A DNA stretch of 64,000 nucleotides, taken from NCBI GenBank assembly GCA_016784355.1, contig JADHUV010000007.1:1-64000 (forward strand). The letters run 5' to 3'. The notes under the pieces were generated by a model that saw only the letters and a program-made list of their open reading frames with translations, was not told the DNA's origin and made no database searches. This document shows, piece by piece, positions 16,985 through 25,547 of this stretch. Position numbers and translations under genes: made by a program. Source of the DNA: Nitrospira sp. Its GTDB lineage: Bacteria > Nitrospirota > Thermodesulfovibrionia > UBA6902. Each line of letters starts with the position of its first letter. The first letter of the stretch is position 1.

Positions 16985-17614
16985 CTATTTTGTCCTTTGA
17001 GTCTCTGCTGCTTCGTCAAGATTGGTAATGCACTCTTTTAGATCCTTTAATATGCCGTCTTCAATGCTGTATATCCAGCCGTGCACTGCCAAATCTCTTC
17101 CATCTGTCCATGCACGCTGTACGACGGTGGTGTTGCAAATATTGGCTACCTGATCAATAACATTGAGCTCGCATAATAAGTTGATTTTGTCTTTCTCTGT
17201 CGGAAGGGAATCAATCCGGGTTTTATTAGCGCGGTGGAGATCCTTGATATTGCGCAGCCAGTTATCAATTAATCCATGATCTTTGTTGTCCATTGCGGTT
17301 TGAATCCCGCCGCAGCCATAATGACCGCATACAATAATATGTTTTACTTTCAATACTTCTACGGCGTATTGAATTACAGAAAGACAGTTAAGGTCTGTAT
17401 GTATGACGAGGTTGGCAATATTGCGGTGAACAAATATTTCACCCGGCGGCATATCAACGATTTCATTGGCAGGCACCCGACTGTCTGAGCAGCCAATCCA
17501 TAAGTACTCCGGACTCTGCTGTTTTGAAAGGCGTAAAAAGAAATCAGGGTCAGCCTTTTTCAGATTTTCCGCCCAGCTGATATTTTGTGCAAAAAGATTG
17601 TTCAGAATTTTCAT
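16985..17614 (-). CDS. beta-class carbonic anhydrase
   Basis: A 209-residue zinc enzyme interconverting CO2 and bicarbonate. The zinc ligands are visible: Cys in GCSDSRVPANEI (about residue 42) with its Asp-Arg dyad, and His and Cys in CGHYGCGGI (about residues 97-103). The NIANLV and DGRDLAVHGWIYSI segments match the plant/proteobacterial type. Length is normal. It would supply bicarbonate for carboxylases. It reads leftward with DUF1456 downstream. Confidence 0.93.
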   Translation of the reverse strand: MKILNNLFAQNISWAENLKKADPDFFLRLSKQQSPEYLWIGCSDSRVPANEIVDMPPGEIFVHRNIANLVIHTDLNCLSVIQYAVEVLKVKHIIVCGHYGCGGIQTAMDNKDHGLIDNWLRNIKDLHRANKTRIDSLPTEKDKINLLCELNVIDQVANICNTTVVQRAWTDGRDLAVHGWIYSIEDGILKDLKECITNLDEAAETQRTK

Positions 17615-17730
17615 ATTAATTTATTATTCCATGGAATTTATTTAATGGGTTCTATTATATACTTTTTGAGAATATGTCTGTACAAAGACCCCGCCTTACA
17701 GACTGTGTGAAAATGAAAAACCAATACACT

Positions 17731-17990
17731 GTCATTCTGAATTCAGTTCAGAATCTAGTCGTTAAGGGGATTCCGGATCAAGTCCGGAATGACAGGCATG
17801 GCCAGGACGTGTCTTAAGTTAGCACCTTATCAAAACATGTCATTCTGAATTTAGCTCAGAATCTAGTTGTTATGGGGATTCCGGATCAAGCCCGGAATGA
17901 CAGGCATGGCTGGGACGTGTCTTAAGTTAGCACCTTATCAAAACATGTCATTCTGAATTTAGTTCAGAATCTAGTTGTTCTCGGGATCTC
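17731..17990. repeat. 108-bp tandem repeat, about 2.4 copies
   Basis: The segment starting GTCATTCTGAATT recurs at 17731, 17839 and 17947, an exact 108-bp period. Each unit holds two nested hairpin elements: TCTGAAT...GTTCAGA and ATTCCGGATCAAG/TCCGGAAT. Copies differ at only a few bases. There is no coding potential. Such units resemble dispersed intergenic palindromic repeats. It fills the space between the carbonic anhydrase promoter and the tRNA gene. Confidence 0.85.
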
Positions 17991-18032
17991 GAGTCGAGTC
18001 GATTCCAACCTGAATCAATTTAATGAGGAAAA

Positions 18033-18107
18033 TGGAGCGGGCGACGAGATTCGAACTCGCGACCCTCAGCTTGGGAAGCTGAAACTCTACCACTGAGTTA
18101 CGCCCGC
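18033..18107 (-). tRNA. tRNA-Gly (anticodon CCC)
   Basis: On the minus strand the acceptor GCGGGCG (18107-18101) pairs with CGCCCGC (18043-18037). A D-arm with AGTGGTAGAGT, the anticodon arm TCAGC-TTCCCAA-GCTGA and the T-arm GCGAG-TTCGAAT-CTCGT all fold. Loop position 34-36 is CCC, which reads GGG glycine codons. The discriminator is followed by an encoded CCA at 18035-18033. Confidence 0.95.
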
Positions 18108-18240
18108 ATCCAGAGGGATATTTTATATGTACATCTGTTTGTATTGCAAGGAAGGCAGCATTACCGGGGACTAAAGTTTTGCAGGATATACCCGAAATAT
18201 ATTGGTAGCTGCATAATAGCTAAATCCTGGAGGATAGAAA

Positions 18241-18411
18241 ATGAAAAAACGTTTTATGTTGTTCTTATGTATTTTATTTACGGTAATGTCTCTTGCCGGT
18301 TTATACGGTTGCGGAAGCAGCGCAGCGACTGCGGTAGGGGCACATGGCGCCACAGGCAACCCACTGCCTCAGCCTAGCGTAGATTGCGGGGGTGCGGCAT
18401 GCATAAGTTAA
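18241..18411 (+). CDS. small lipoprotein of unknown function
   Basis: A 56-residue frame starts with ATG behind a strong GGAGGAT ribosome site. It encodes a lysine-rich hydrophobic signal followed by a lipobox LYGC (cysteine about residue 24), then a short Gly/Ala/Pro-rich tail with two more cysteines near the end (DCGGAACIS). It is too short to assign to a family. Its end overlaps the possible upstream starts of the secreted protein that follows, suggesting co-expression. Confidence 0.7.
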   Translation: MKKRFMLFLCILFTVMSLAGLYGCGSSAATAVGAHGATGNPLPQPSVDCGGAACIS

Positions 18412-18425
18412 AAAGTAAAGAGATC

Positions 18426-19460
18426 ATGAAAAAAGCTATTTTAATATTTACTTCACTTATCCTGGCACTTACATGTCTCATGCCTTTAGCAGACAGGGCA
18501 GAAGCTCAAATTAGTACTGTCCTTGACCAGAACGAAATGATTCGCTTTATGTACTGGCTCGTAAACGGCCCTCCTGGCGGGACATACCCTACAGGTTTAA
18601 GCGGCCCGGATGAAGGGTTTCTCGGGATGATCCGTGATTTGACCGGTGTGAATGCCCTCGGCGGCGGACTGGCGGATGCGGGATATACCGAGTGCTCTTT
18701 GATTCCTGATACCGGCTCGGCAGAAATGGTAGACACTGAAGGGACGTGGACCATGACCTTTGCTACCCCGATAATGACCATTCCGACTGGATACCCGGGT
18801 GGCGGCGGCAACTATGCCAAGCGTGTTGAGGTGCAGTTTGATGGCACACTTTTTATGTATATAGAGTTTGAATGTGACTCTGAAGCGGGATGGATACGTT
18901 TTTTTGAGCCCATGGAACCTGCTGCTACTGCCCGAAATATAGAAGTCTATTATGATACGACAGATTCTGATAATACCATGCTGGAATTGTACATGTATTA
19001 TGAGCCAGGTGTTGCACCGACTCTTCAGGAATATTTCATGGCCAAATTCAGCACAGCAGCAAATGGTATTTACAATATATGGATTACCCGCTCTGGCTAT
19101 GAGGATCAGGGCAGCGGTCCTACATGGAGTGGTTTCAGGACGGTGATTCATGGAAGTACTGCCTTGACAGGGCCTGGTGCTGGAGGGGTGGCAAATGCTT
19201 TTATATTTCAAGGACTTGTTACCGAGACCTCTACTGCTGTTACAGCAGACACAGGTACTGTTTTCACTGGTGATATTGACTGCATTGACTTTAATGGTGG
19301 CGGGACAGCGTTGGATGCCGGTCCATCAACAACTGATACATGCACAGCTAATTCCCTGACACTTTCAGAGGCAGGTGCGCCTATTCTTGACGGAACAGGG
19401 GATTTTAGCGTGAACTGGGTTACTACTTCTATTGAAGGGGCCATGACAACGCTCCCATAG
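18426..19460 (+). CDS. secreted protein of unknown function
   Basis: The product of about 344 residues starts with a signal peptide (MKKAILIFTSLILAL...RAEAQ). The mature part is rich in Gly, Thr, Ser and Asp and poor in Lys, which suggests a beta-rich extracellular or outer-membrane-associated protein; a segment reads WITRSGYEDQGSGPTWSGFR. I chose the ATG at 18426 because it begins a standard signal; earlier ATG codons at 18384 and 18399 would put a charged stretch in front of it. No known domain is recognised. A strong terminator follows. Confidence 0.75.
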   Translation: MKKAILIFTSLILALTCLMPLADRAEAQISTVLDQNEMIRFMYWLVNGPPGGTYPTGLSGPDEGFLGMIRDLTGVNALGGGLADAGYTECSLIPDTGSAEMVDTEGTWTMTFATPIMTIPTGYPGGGGNYAKRVEVQFDGTLFMYIEFECDSEAGWIRFFEPMEPAATARNIEVYYDTTDSDNTMLELYMYYEPGVAPTLQEYFMAKFSTAANGIYNIWITRSGYEDQGSGPTWSGFRTVIHGSTALTGPGAGGVANAFIFQGLVTETSTAVTADTGTVFTGDIDCIDFNGGGTALDAGPSTTDTCTANSLTLSEAGAPILDGTGDFSVNWVTTSIEGAMTTLP

Positions 19461-19475
19461 CAACTGTAAAAACTA

Positions 19476-19526
19476 CCCTGCCTCTTTACCTGAGATATTC
19501 ACGGTGAAGAGGCAGGGATTTTTTTG
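19476..19526 (+). terminator. intrinsic terminator
   Basis: CCCTGCCTCTT (19476-19486) pairs with AAGAGGCAGGG further on, and the stem is followed by a run of seven T at the end. It closes the small-lipoprotein/secreted-protein unit. Confidence 0.88.
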
Positions 19527-19570
19527 TTTAATTAAAATAGATTTCCTACGGGGATTATTTAATATTCATG

Positions 19571-19873
19571 CTACTGATACTCGATAATCTTTCCCGCTAT
19601 CGAATATTCCCGATCAGAAGGCATGACCCGTATCACCTCGACCTTTGCCTGCATGGGTGAAAAGGCTTTTTTATGATTACCAAGCGTCACCAGGACTGAA
19701 TCTCCGGGTGTGAGATTGCCCTCAGTTGTAAATAGTATTCCGGAATGGCTCAAATTTTTACAAAAGGCTTTATACTGATTATCTCCATCTGTCATAGTAT
19801 ATGTCATATCTGCTTCCACCTTCATCCTCGGATAGTCTCTTTTTTCGCTATATGCGGATCCTATATTTTGCAT
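19571..19873 (-). CDS. PilZ-domain protein
   Basis: A 100-residue single-domain protein with the c-di-GMP binding signature: the RxxxR-like KRDYPRM near residue 12 and the (D/N)xSxxG motif NLSHSG at about 40. It should sense cyclic di-GMP and act on motility or exopolysaccharide. A TTG-started extension to 19891 exists, but the AGGAGG ribosome site lies inside it, five bases before the ATG at 19873, so I use that start. Confidence 0.87.
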   Translation of the reverse strand: MQNIGSAYSEKRDYPRMKVEADMTYTMTDGDNQYKAFCKNLSHSGILFTTEGNLTPGDSVLVTLGNHKKAFSPMQAKVEVIRVMPSDREYSIAGKIIEYQ

Positions 19874-20059
19874 TCCTACCTCCTGTTGCAATATTTCTGT
19901 TAATTATACCATATGACCGCCCTGAGAAAGGACTGAATTATATGGCAAATCGCCTTGGAACATTATTAATATTTGCAATGCATGGGGCATCTTCTTTATG
20001 ATATTTTCAGCCTTAAGGGTATTTGACCGGGGTAAACTACTCTTTATATGAAAGGATAA

Positions 20060-21184
20060 ATGAAAATGGAAAAAATATTTGAGATATCAAAAATAAACAA
20101 TCTGGAATTGCAAAACCGTTTTGTCCGTTCGGCTACCTGGGAGGGAATGGCCGATGAACAGGGTTTTTGCACAGACAAATTGAGCCGCACAATGGTAAAC
20201 CTTGCAAAAGGCGGGGTCGGTCTTATTATTACCGGACATCTTTATGTCCAGCAGGTGGGGCAGGCGAGTCCGTTTCAGTTGGCGATTTATGAGGATAAAT
20301 TTATCGATGAATTAAAGGCCATGACGGATGAGGTGCATTATGCCGGAGGCAAAATAATTGCACAGATTGCGCATGCCGGATGTCAGGGCAGCGCAAAGAT
20401 GAGCGGGCTTGAACCTGTAGGCCCTTCGGTTCTTCAGGTCAATGGCAAGGCACTGTGCCGGGAGATGACAACTGAGGAGATTAATGTCCTGATCCAGGAC
20501 TTTACTGCTGCGGCTGTAAGGGCTAAGACTGCAGGCTTTGATGGAGTTCAGCTGCATGGGGCACACGGGTACCTGTTTAATCAGTTTCTCTCGGGCTTTT
20601 ACAACAAGAGGACAGATGAGTATGGTGGAAGCCTTCAAAACAGGATGAGGGCACTGCTGGCGACATTAAGGGCAATAAGGGCAGCGGTAGGCGATACATT
20701 CCCGATAATGATAAAGCTTAATTCCGAGGACTTTCTTGATGGCGGCCTTACAAGGGAGGATGTAATTGATATTGCAGCGATCCTGGAAAAAGAAGGCATC
20801 GATGCTATTGAATATAGCGGAGGAACTATCCAGTCCGATAAAAAACTCGTGCCGGTCAGGGTGGGCAGGATTGAAAAAGAAAATGAGGCCTTTTATCGCG
20901 AGGCTGCGGCGCAGTATAAAAAACGGATTAAGGTGCCTTTACTGCTTGTCGGCGGGATCAGATCCTTTGAGACGGCTGAGGCAGTTATTAATGAGGGGAT
21001 TGCAGACTATATATCAATGAGCCGGCCCTTTATCCGCGAGCCTGAGCTGATTAATACCTGGCAGTCCGGCGAGCGCAGTCCGGCCGCCTGCATTTCGTGT
21101 AATGCCTGTTTCAGGCCCGGGGTCAAGGGTGAGGGCATATACTGTGTTGCTAAAGAGAAAGAGGAGCAGAAAAAAACGGACTAG
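20060..21184 (+). CDS. Old Yellow Enzyme-type NADH:flavin oxidoreductase
   Basis: A 374-residue FMN TIM-barrel enzyme with the usual N-terminal NRFVRSATWEG, the active-site GVQLHGAHGYLFNQFLS and KRTDEYGGS segments, and a C-terminal FMN phosphate region (VGGIRS...YISMSRPFIREP). It ends with a cysteine cluster (CISCNACF...YC) like the 4Fe-4S ligands of 2,4-dienoyl-CoA and enoate reductases, but the NAD(P)-binding domains of those larger enzymes are missing. The substrate is not predictable. It converges with the ASKHA gene and overlaps its end by four bases. Confidence 0.9.
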   Translation: MKMEKIFEISKINNLELQNRFVRSATWEGMADEQGFCTDKLSRTMVNLAKGGVGLIITGHLYVQQVGQASPFQLAIYEDKFIDELKAMTDEVHYAGGKIIAQIAHAGCQGSAKMSGLEPVGPSVLQVNGKALCREMTTEEINVLIQDFTAAAVRAKTAGFDGVQLHGAHGYLFNQFLSGFYNKRTDEYGGSLQNRMRALLATLRAIRAAVGDTFPIMIKLNSEDFLDGGLTREDVIDIAAILEKEGIDAIEYSGGTIQSDKKLVPVRVGRIEKENEAFYREAAAQYKKRIKVPLLLVGGIRSFETAEAVINEGIADYISMSRPFIREPELINTWQSGERSPAACISCNACFRPGVKGEGIYCVAKEKEEQKKTD

Positions 21185-22695
21185 GCCCGGAGCAGTTCAG
21201 GGTTAGTATGAGGAATAAACATACCGCCCTGAAACTCTTTCATAAATTCAGGATCATCATGCATGTGTTTGTAGGTTATTTTATCGATTATAGAGTCTTC
21301 CTGCTGCAGAAGTGAACTGTCCTGAATTATCATGAGGGCCCCGAGTAAGGAAGTATTGCCTACGGGTGAAATTCTGTCAGCCGGCCACTCTGGAAGCATG
21401 CCTATTGCAGAGGCCTTGCCCGCATTAATGCCGTTACCGAGCGCCCCGGCGACATAGACTTTGCTTATATCCCTGAATTGAAGCCCTACTGAACGAAGCA
21501 GTACAAGCAGTAGTGTAAACATGGCAGCCTTTGATCTGAGAAAGTTGTCTATCTCGGGCTGAGAGATTACGAGTGTCCCGTCCGGTGCGCAGGGCAGTGT
21601 ATAAAAATGGCAGTTCTCATTTTTACCTACCCCGGGAGAATCTGTATTAAGCTGACCGTCCCTGCCGATTATCTCTGCTTTATAAAGTTCATAAATAAGA
21701 CTAACCATTCCCGAGCCGCAAATACCGTTAGGAGGGGTGTTGTCAAAGGTGCTGCACTCCATTACTGAATCGTGTATATTCAGATCGTAAATTATTCCAC
21801 TGTCCGCCCTTTTACCTATACCGGCGATGCCTTCTTCCAGGGCAGGGCCTGCAGCACCAGCACCCACTAAAAGCCAGTCTTTACAGCCGATTACGACCTC
21901 TGCATTAGTGCCGACATCTATCAGCATGCAGGGTTCCTCTGCTAAGTGAATGCCGGTAGCCAATATACCCGCGATAATATCTCCGCCAACGTAACTGCCT
22001 GCATTCGGAAGCACATAAACAAGGCCCTCGACATTAATATTCAGGCCGATTTCTGAGGCCCTGCAGAATCCAGGTTGTCTGGCAACAGGGGTAAAGGGCT
22101 CTACCGGGATGGTGCTGATATCCAGCCCCAGCAGGAAATGGCTCATCACGGTATTACCTGCGGCTACAAGAGCGTGAACATTGCTGGTATCTATACCGGC
22201 ATCTGCACACAGCGTATTTATTATTGCATTAACGCCCTGGTTAAGGGCCTGATATACTTCCTCAGCCCTCCCGCCCATACAGTGGTGCATGCGTGTCATG
22301 ATATCTGAGCCGAACTGGATCTGGAGATTTTCTTCTTTGGCACTTGCCGCTACCGTCTTAGAAACATTGTCGTATAATTCCGCAACGAGATTGGTTGTCC
22401 CGATATCCAGAGCAATAGAGTAACTCTTAACCGTCCCGGTATCAATAAGTTTGTGCCTCTCTCCGAGAACGCCGACAACACATGCGATTGTTTCCTGCTG
22501 GAAAGAGGATGCTTTCCTTAATACTTCAAGCGGGATTTCGAGCCTGTTTAGTTTAAGCGAGTCTCTTATGCGCTGGTCATACGCCCGTCTATCAATCTCC
22601 GAGGGTGGCGGGATAATGATATTGCAAATTGATATCAGTGGTTTCAAGATAATTCTTTTAGAATTAACCGTAGCGAAGTTTGAGTATAAGCACAA
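21181..22695 (-). CDS. RACo/RamA-like ASKHA protein (corrinoid reductive activator type)
   Basis: This is a DUF4445-type protein with the ASKHA ATPase fold: phosphate-1 ALDIGTTNLVAELYD (about residues 94-108), NTVMSHFLLG, phosphate-2 MLIDVGTNAEVVIG and the adenosine motif VYVAGALGNGINAGKA. Relatives reactivate corrinoid methyltransferases by ATP-driven reduction of Co(II). Those carry an N-terminal 2Fe-2S ferredoxin domain and a C-terminal iron-sulfur region; here only a linker (NIIIPPPSEIDRRAYDQRI) precedes the ASKHA core. The ATG at 22695 overlaps the upstream gene by 32 bases; a TTG at 22647 is an alternative. No corrinoid protein gene lies nearby. Confidence 0.82.
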   Translation of the reverse strand: MCLYSNFATVNSKRIILKPLISICNIIIPPPSEIDRRAYDQRIRDSLKLNRLEIPLEVLRKASSFQQETIACVVGVLGERHKLIDTGTVKSYSIALDIGTTNLVAELYDNVSKTVAASAKEENLQIQFGSDIMTRMHHCMGGRAEEVYQALNQGVNAIINTLCADAGIDTSNVHALVAAGNTVMSHFLLGLDISTIPVEPFTPVARQPGFCRASEIGLNINVEGLVYVLPNAGSYVGGDIIAGILATGIHLAEEPCMLIDVGTNAEVVIGCKDWLLVGAGAAGPALEEGIAGIGKRADSGIIYDLNIHDSVMECSTFDNTPPNGICGSGMVSLIYELYKAEIIGRDGQLNTDSPGVGKNENCHFYTLPCAPDGTLVISQPEIDNFLRSKAAMFTLLLVLLRSVGLQFRDISKVYVAGALGNGINAGKASAIGMLPEWPADRISPVGNTSLLGALMIIQDSSLLQQEDSIIDKITYKHMHDDPEFMKEFQGGMFIPHTNPELLRA

Positions 22696-22927
22696 AGATA
22701 GCCATTAATAAAGATATTCCATTGGCAATCATAATCGGCATGGAGCCAATCAGAAATCCGTATACGGTCCAAAGGAATATGCCGGTCGCAAGTATAAGAT
22801 ACATCCCGAGCGAAATGCTGCTTGTTTCCTTCGTCTTCATAGTTTTTGAGACCTGGGGAATAAAAGACAGGGTAGTGCATGTACCCGCCACCAGTCCTAT
22901 AAAGGAGATGTAATCAATATTTATCAT
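22664..22927 (-). CDS. SemiSWEET-type sugar transporter (PQ-loop)
   Basis: An 87-residue three-helix membrane protein with the SemiSWEET motif order: GLVAGTCTTLSFIPQVSKTMKTK (PQ motif in helix 1), SSISLGMYLILATGIFLWTVYGFLIG (helix 2), and a third helix before the C-terminus. It forms homodimers that pass small sugars down a gradient. It overlaps the start of the ASKHA gene downstream. Confidence 0.9.
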   Translation of the reverse strand: MINIDYISFIGLVAGTCTTLSFIPQVSKTMKTKETSSISLGMYLILATGIFLWTVYGFLIGSMPIMIANGISLLMAIFVLILKLRYG

Positions 22928-22965
22928 TATGGCTCGATATTATATTTATTAGTAAACTCAATTGT

Positions 22966-23433
22966 TTAAAATATTGTTATAAGACGGTCAATGGAATTAT
23001 TAAGACTTTTTGATACGGTCAGAAGCATCCCCTTCATTAAAGCCGTGCTGCAGGAGGGGTGTTCAAGTGTAAGACGGTCAAAATTATTTTTGGTTATTAT
23101 AACTATACATACGCTTTCAAGGGCAACTGCCGTTGTCGATCTGGGAGTGTCATCCAGGACAGACATTGCCCCTATATATGATCCTCTGCCGTATATTCCG
23201 AGTACTACTTTATTGGCCTTAAATTCTGTTTCTCTGGTGACCTGAACCTTGCCTGAAACAATGAATGCAGCATAATCTCCCGGTTCACCCTCTTTCCATA
23301 CAGTAGTATTGGCTGGCAGGGTTTTACATGTAAAAAAATGCGCTACTGTCTTTAGCTCGTCTTCCTTAAGAAAGGAAAACACACTTGGGTTATTTACCAT
23401 GCAGGTGCATAGTCCTGCATATACATCAGTCAT
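22966..23433 (-). CDS. cyclic-nucleotide-binding domain protein without HTH
   Basis: The 155-residue product consists of one cNMP-binding (Crp effector) domain, with GEPGDYAAFIVSGKVQV and GRGSYIGAMSVLDDTPRSTTAVALE forming the phosphate-binding cassette. The helix that follows (ALMKGMLLTVSKSLNNSIDRL) ends the protein where Crp-type factors would have a DNA-binding domain. It is therefore a ligand sensor or partner protein. The conserved Arg of PRSTTA is consistent with nucleotide binding. Confidence 0.82.
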   Translation of the reverse strand: MTDVYAGLCTCMVNNPSVFSFLKEDELKTVAHFFTCKTLPANTTVWKEGEPGDYAAFIVSGKVQVTRETEFKANKVVLGIYGRGSYIGAMSVLDDTPRSTTAVALESVCIVIITKNNFDRLTLEHPSCSTALMKGMLLTVSKSLNNSIDRLITIF

Positions 23434-23561
23434 ACTCTGATCCTTAAGCCTGTGAACATTAATAGTTTACCGGTCTTGAAGTTACTTGTAAGCATTTACT
23501 ATACACTAAGATCCGAAAAGTGTGAAAGAGACTGTGCATCACCATCTCAGGTAAGTACCGG

Positions 23562-24137
23562 TTATGCCTTTATATCAATAACAGAGCCGCCCAGTTTGCC
23601 GATATGGGCATCCATGAGTTCCAGCGCACGGTTCAGCGTACTATGACTTATATCCGGGAGTTCGCCGCCGAACATACTTTGAGCCTCTTTAAAGCCCTGG
23701 ATTATACCCTCTCTTGCGGCACGGAGTCCTTCTGTGCTTTCCCCGGCCAACGAGCTGGCAAATTCAAAGATCCTCTGTGCAGTCTGCTCAATGCCGAAAT
23801 ATCCGTCTGCGCTGACAAGTGCCTCTGCCTCTTCCTGTGACAGTTCTGTTACGGGTTTGTCATTGTAGAAAAATTGGGAAAGGTCCAGTTTTGAAACATC
23901 TGCGGATTGGTCAAGCGCGGACTGGGTAGAGAAGGTTTTTTTTGTCTCTATTTGAATTTTTAGATTTAGCTCTATAATCATCTTGCTGGTTTCTGCGGCC
24001 TGACCCGCAACTGTCCTGTCAGCGATGATTTTGCCGCCCTCAGTCTTTTCAGAGGATTTTTCCTTATTCTCGATTTTTTTCTCGTTGTTCTGATGAAGAT
24101 AGGGACGATTACTATTAATACTTGTGATACTCGACAT
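23562..24137 (-). CDS. DUF5610-like protein of unknown function
   Basis: The 191-residue product has a disordered, charged N-terminus (about 1-50, EKKIENKEKSSEK) and a conserved C-terminal helical part: LVSADGYFGIEQTAQRIFEFASSLAG, a GIIQGFKEAQSMFGGELPDIS segment and a final helix ending in an IDIKA tail. Relatives are annotated as DUF5610 or, misleadingly, as hydrogenase-4 component G, and often occur near flagellar or surface genes. No signal peptide. Function unknown. Confidence 0.65.
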   Translation of the reverse strand: MSSITSINSNRPYLHQNNEKKIENKEKSSEKTEGGKIIADRTVAGQAAETSKMIIELNLKIQIETKKTFSTQSALDQSADVSKLDLSQFFYNDKPVTELSQEEAEALVSADGYFGIEQTAQRIFEFASSLAGESTEGLRAAREGIIQGFKEAQSMFGGELPDISHSTLNRALELMDAHIGKLGGSVIDIKA

Positions 24138-24314
24138 GGCGACACCCCCAGGTTTTGAAAAGATGCAGCAGCGCTTTCGGCTGATGATTATATTATGATT
24201 GATATGGAGTTTTTTAGAAAGCTTATTTTGTAAGTATCAATAGGATCTTGCAACTGGGTTGAAGCATTAAGTAAGATAATTACTATAAAATTTGACTACA
24301 GGAGATAACTTATT

Positions 24315-24782
24315 ATGCTGAGTAATATAAGAAAGTTTTATCAGGAGTTCATTGGTTATCAGGATGAAGGTGACGGCGGTCTGTCCGAGCACTCTCTACA
24401 GGTTGCTACGGCCGCGCTGCTGGTTGAGATGATGAGGGCGGATTCAAAAATCACTGAGGAAGAGATGCAGATAATTAATGGAACAATTCGCTCCCGCTTT
24501 AAGCTTTCGGAGAAAGAGGCTGCCTCTTTGATGACTCTAGCCGGAGAAAAGATATGGCAGGCAACCGGTTATTATGAGTTTACATCCATTATGAATAAGG
24601 GTTTTACTTACCAGAATAAGGTCAGGGTAGTTGAGCAGTTATGGGAAGTTGCTTATGCCGATGCTGTCTTAGATAAATATGAGGAGCATGCAGTACGTCA
24701 TATTGCTGATCTTATGCATGTGGAGCACAAGGATTTCATCGCTGCCAAGCTGCGTGTTAAGCATAAGCTGGATCAAGCTTAG
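24315..24782 (+). CDS. TerB-family protein
   Basis: A 155-residue all-helical protein matching the TerB/DjlA-type domain: LLVEMMRADSKITEEEMQII, then KEAASLMTLAGEKI and an LWEVAYADAVLDKYEEHAVRHIADLM segment with the acidic metal-binding pattern. TerB proteins are linked to tellurite and membrane stress, but the role of single-gene forms is unclear. It follows a GGAG ribosome site and stands alone. Confidence 0.87.
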   Translation: MLSNIRKFYQEFIGYQDEGDGGLSEHSLQVATAALLVEMMRADSKITEEEMQIINGTIRSRFKLSEKEAASLMTLAGEKIWQATGYYEFTSIMNKGFTYQNKVRVVEQLWEVAYADAVLDKYEEHAVRHIADLMHVEHKDFIAAKLRVKHKLDQA

Positions 24783-24851
24783 TTACGCAAAGTCTCAGGG
24801 ACTGGCAACACAACCTCATTTAATGGCGCCTAAAGCTGATAACTATCTGTT

Positions 24852-25043
24852 TTAATGTATTTTTTTAACTCTGCCTATTTCTCCACTTTCAAGGCGAACC
24901 TTTATGCCATGAGTATGGACCTCTGACTTCGTTAGTATATTTTTTATGATACCTTCGGTGAGGATACCGCTTCGCTGGTCTTTTTTCAGCACTATACTGA
25001 CCGTTAATCCGGGTTGCAACGCAGAACGCTTAGTCCCTTCCAT
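24852..25043 (-). CDS. YwbE-family small protein
   Basis: A 63-residue protein with the YwbE/DUF2196 pattern: LQPGLTVSIVLKKDQRSGILTEGIIKNILT, followed by HTHGIKVRLESGEIGRVKKI. The family is a small beta-barrel-like domain probably related to KOW/SH3-type nucleic-acid or ribosome-binding folds. Function unknown. No clear ribosome site precedes the ATG. Confidence 0.85.
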   Translation of the reverse strand: MEGTKRSALQPGLTVSIVLKKDQRSGILTEGIIKNILTKSEVHTHGIKVRLESGEIGRVKKIH

Positions 25044-25111
25044 ATGCAGTCAGTCTAATAAAATTGAAGAATTTCCAGATAATCATTAAGAGATGAGTTA
25101 TTTGAGGGGAA

Positions 25112-25143
25112 ATAAAAAAGCAGGTCCCTGAAGGGACCTGCTT
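25112..25143 (-). terminator. intrinsic terminator of the cold-shock gene
   Basis: A perfect 12-bp stem (AAGCAGGTCCCT/AGGGACCTGCTT) with a two-base loop lies just after the cold-shock gene and is followed on the minus strand by TTTTTATTT. Confidence 0.9.
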
Positions 25144-25150
25144 CCGGAGT

Positions 25151-25354
25151 TTACAGTTTAACGATGTTAACTGCTTTGAGGCCTTTGTCGCCTTCTACGA
25201 CATCGTAACTTACAGCGTCCCCTTCTCCCAGGTTTTTAAACCCGTCGCCCTGAATTTCTGAATAGTGAGCGAATACGTCTGCACCACCATCTTCCTGTGT
25301 GATAAATCCAAAACCCTTGGATTCGTTGAACCATTTAACAGTTCCGTTTGCCAT
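25151..25354 (-). CDS. cold-shock-domain protein (CspA family)
   Basis: A 67-residue OB-fold RNA chaperone with RNP1 KGFGFIT and RNP2 VFAHYSEI, starting [11 protein letters not shown]. It binds single-stranded RNA and DNA. A GAAGGAGGTAG ribosome site precedes the ATG. A separate hairpin with a T-run lies about 55 bases upstream, so the leader may be short. Confidence 0.96.
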   Translation of the reverse strand: MANGTVKWFNESKGFGFITQEDGGADVFAHYSEIQGDGFKNLGEGDAVSYDVVEGDKGLKAVNIVKL

Positions 25355-25404
25355 TCTTTACTACCTCCTTCAGTTTAAGCAGATGCTCCTTAGGGCACCA
25401 CCTT

Positions 25405-25440
25405 TAAAAAAAAGCCACAAAGGTTAAAGTCTTTGTGGCT
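25405..25440 (-). terminator. intrinsic terminator upstream of the cold-shock gene
   Basis: AGCCACAAAG and CTTTGTGGCT form a 10-bp stem, followed on the minus strand by eight T. It ends transcription coming from the DUF3786 gene about 110 bases upstream, or it could act as an attenuator in a long cold-shock leader. Confidence 0.82.
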
Positions 25441-25547
25441 ACGTGTGACAAAAAACTTCTAACTGAATTTAATCATGGCATCTTCTGATATAAATGTCAA
25501 CACCTGTTTTTAATATTTTTTTTAGATAATCAATTGAGGGACTATCT

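Noticed and set aside
17731-17990. possible CRISPR array
   Set aside because: The unit is a 108-bp tandem repeat with no unique spacers between short repeats, and no cas genes are near.
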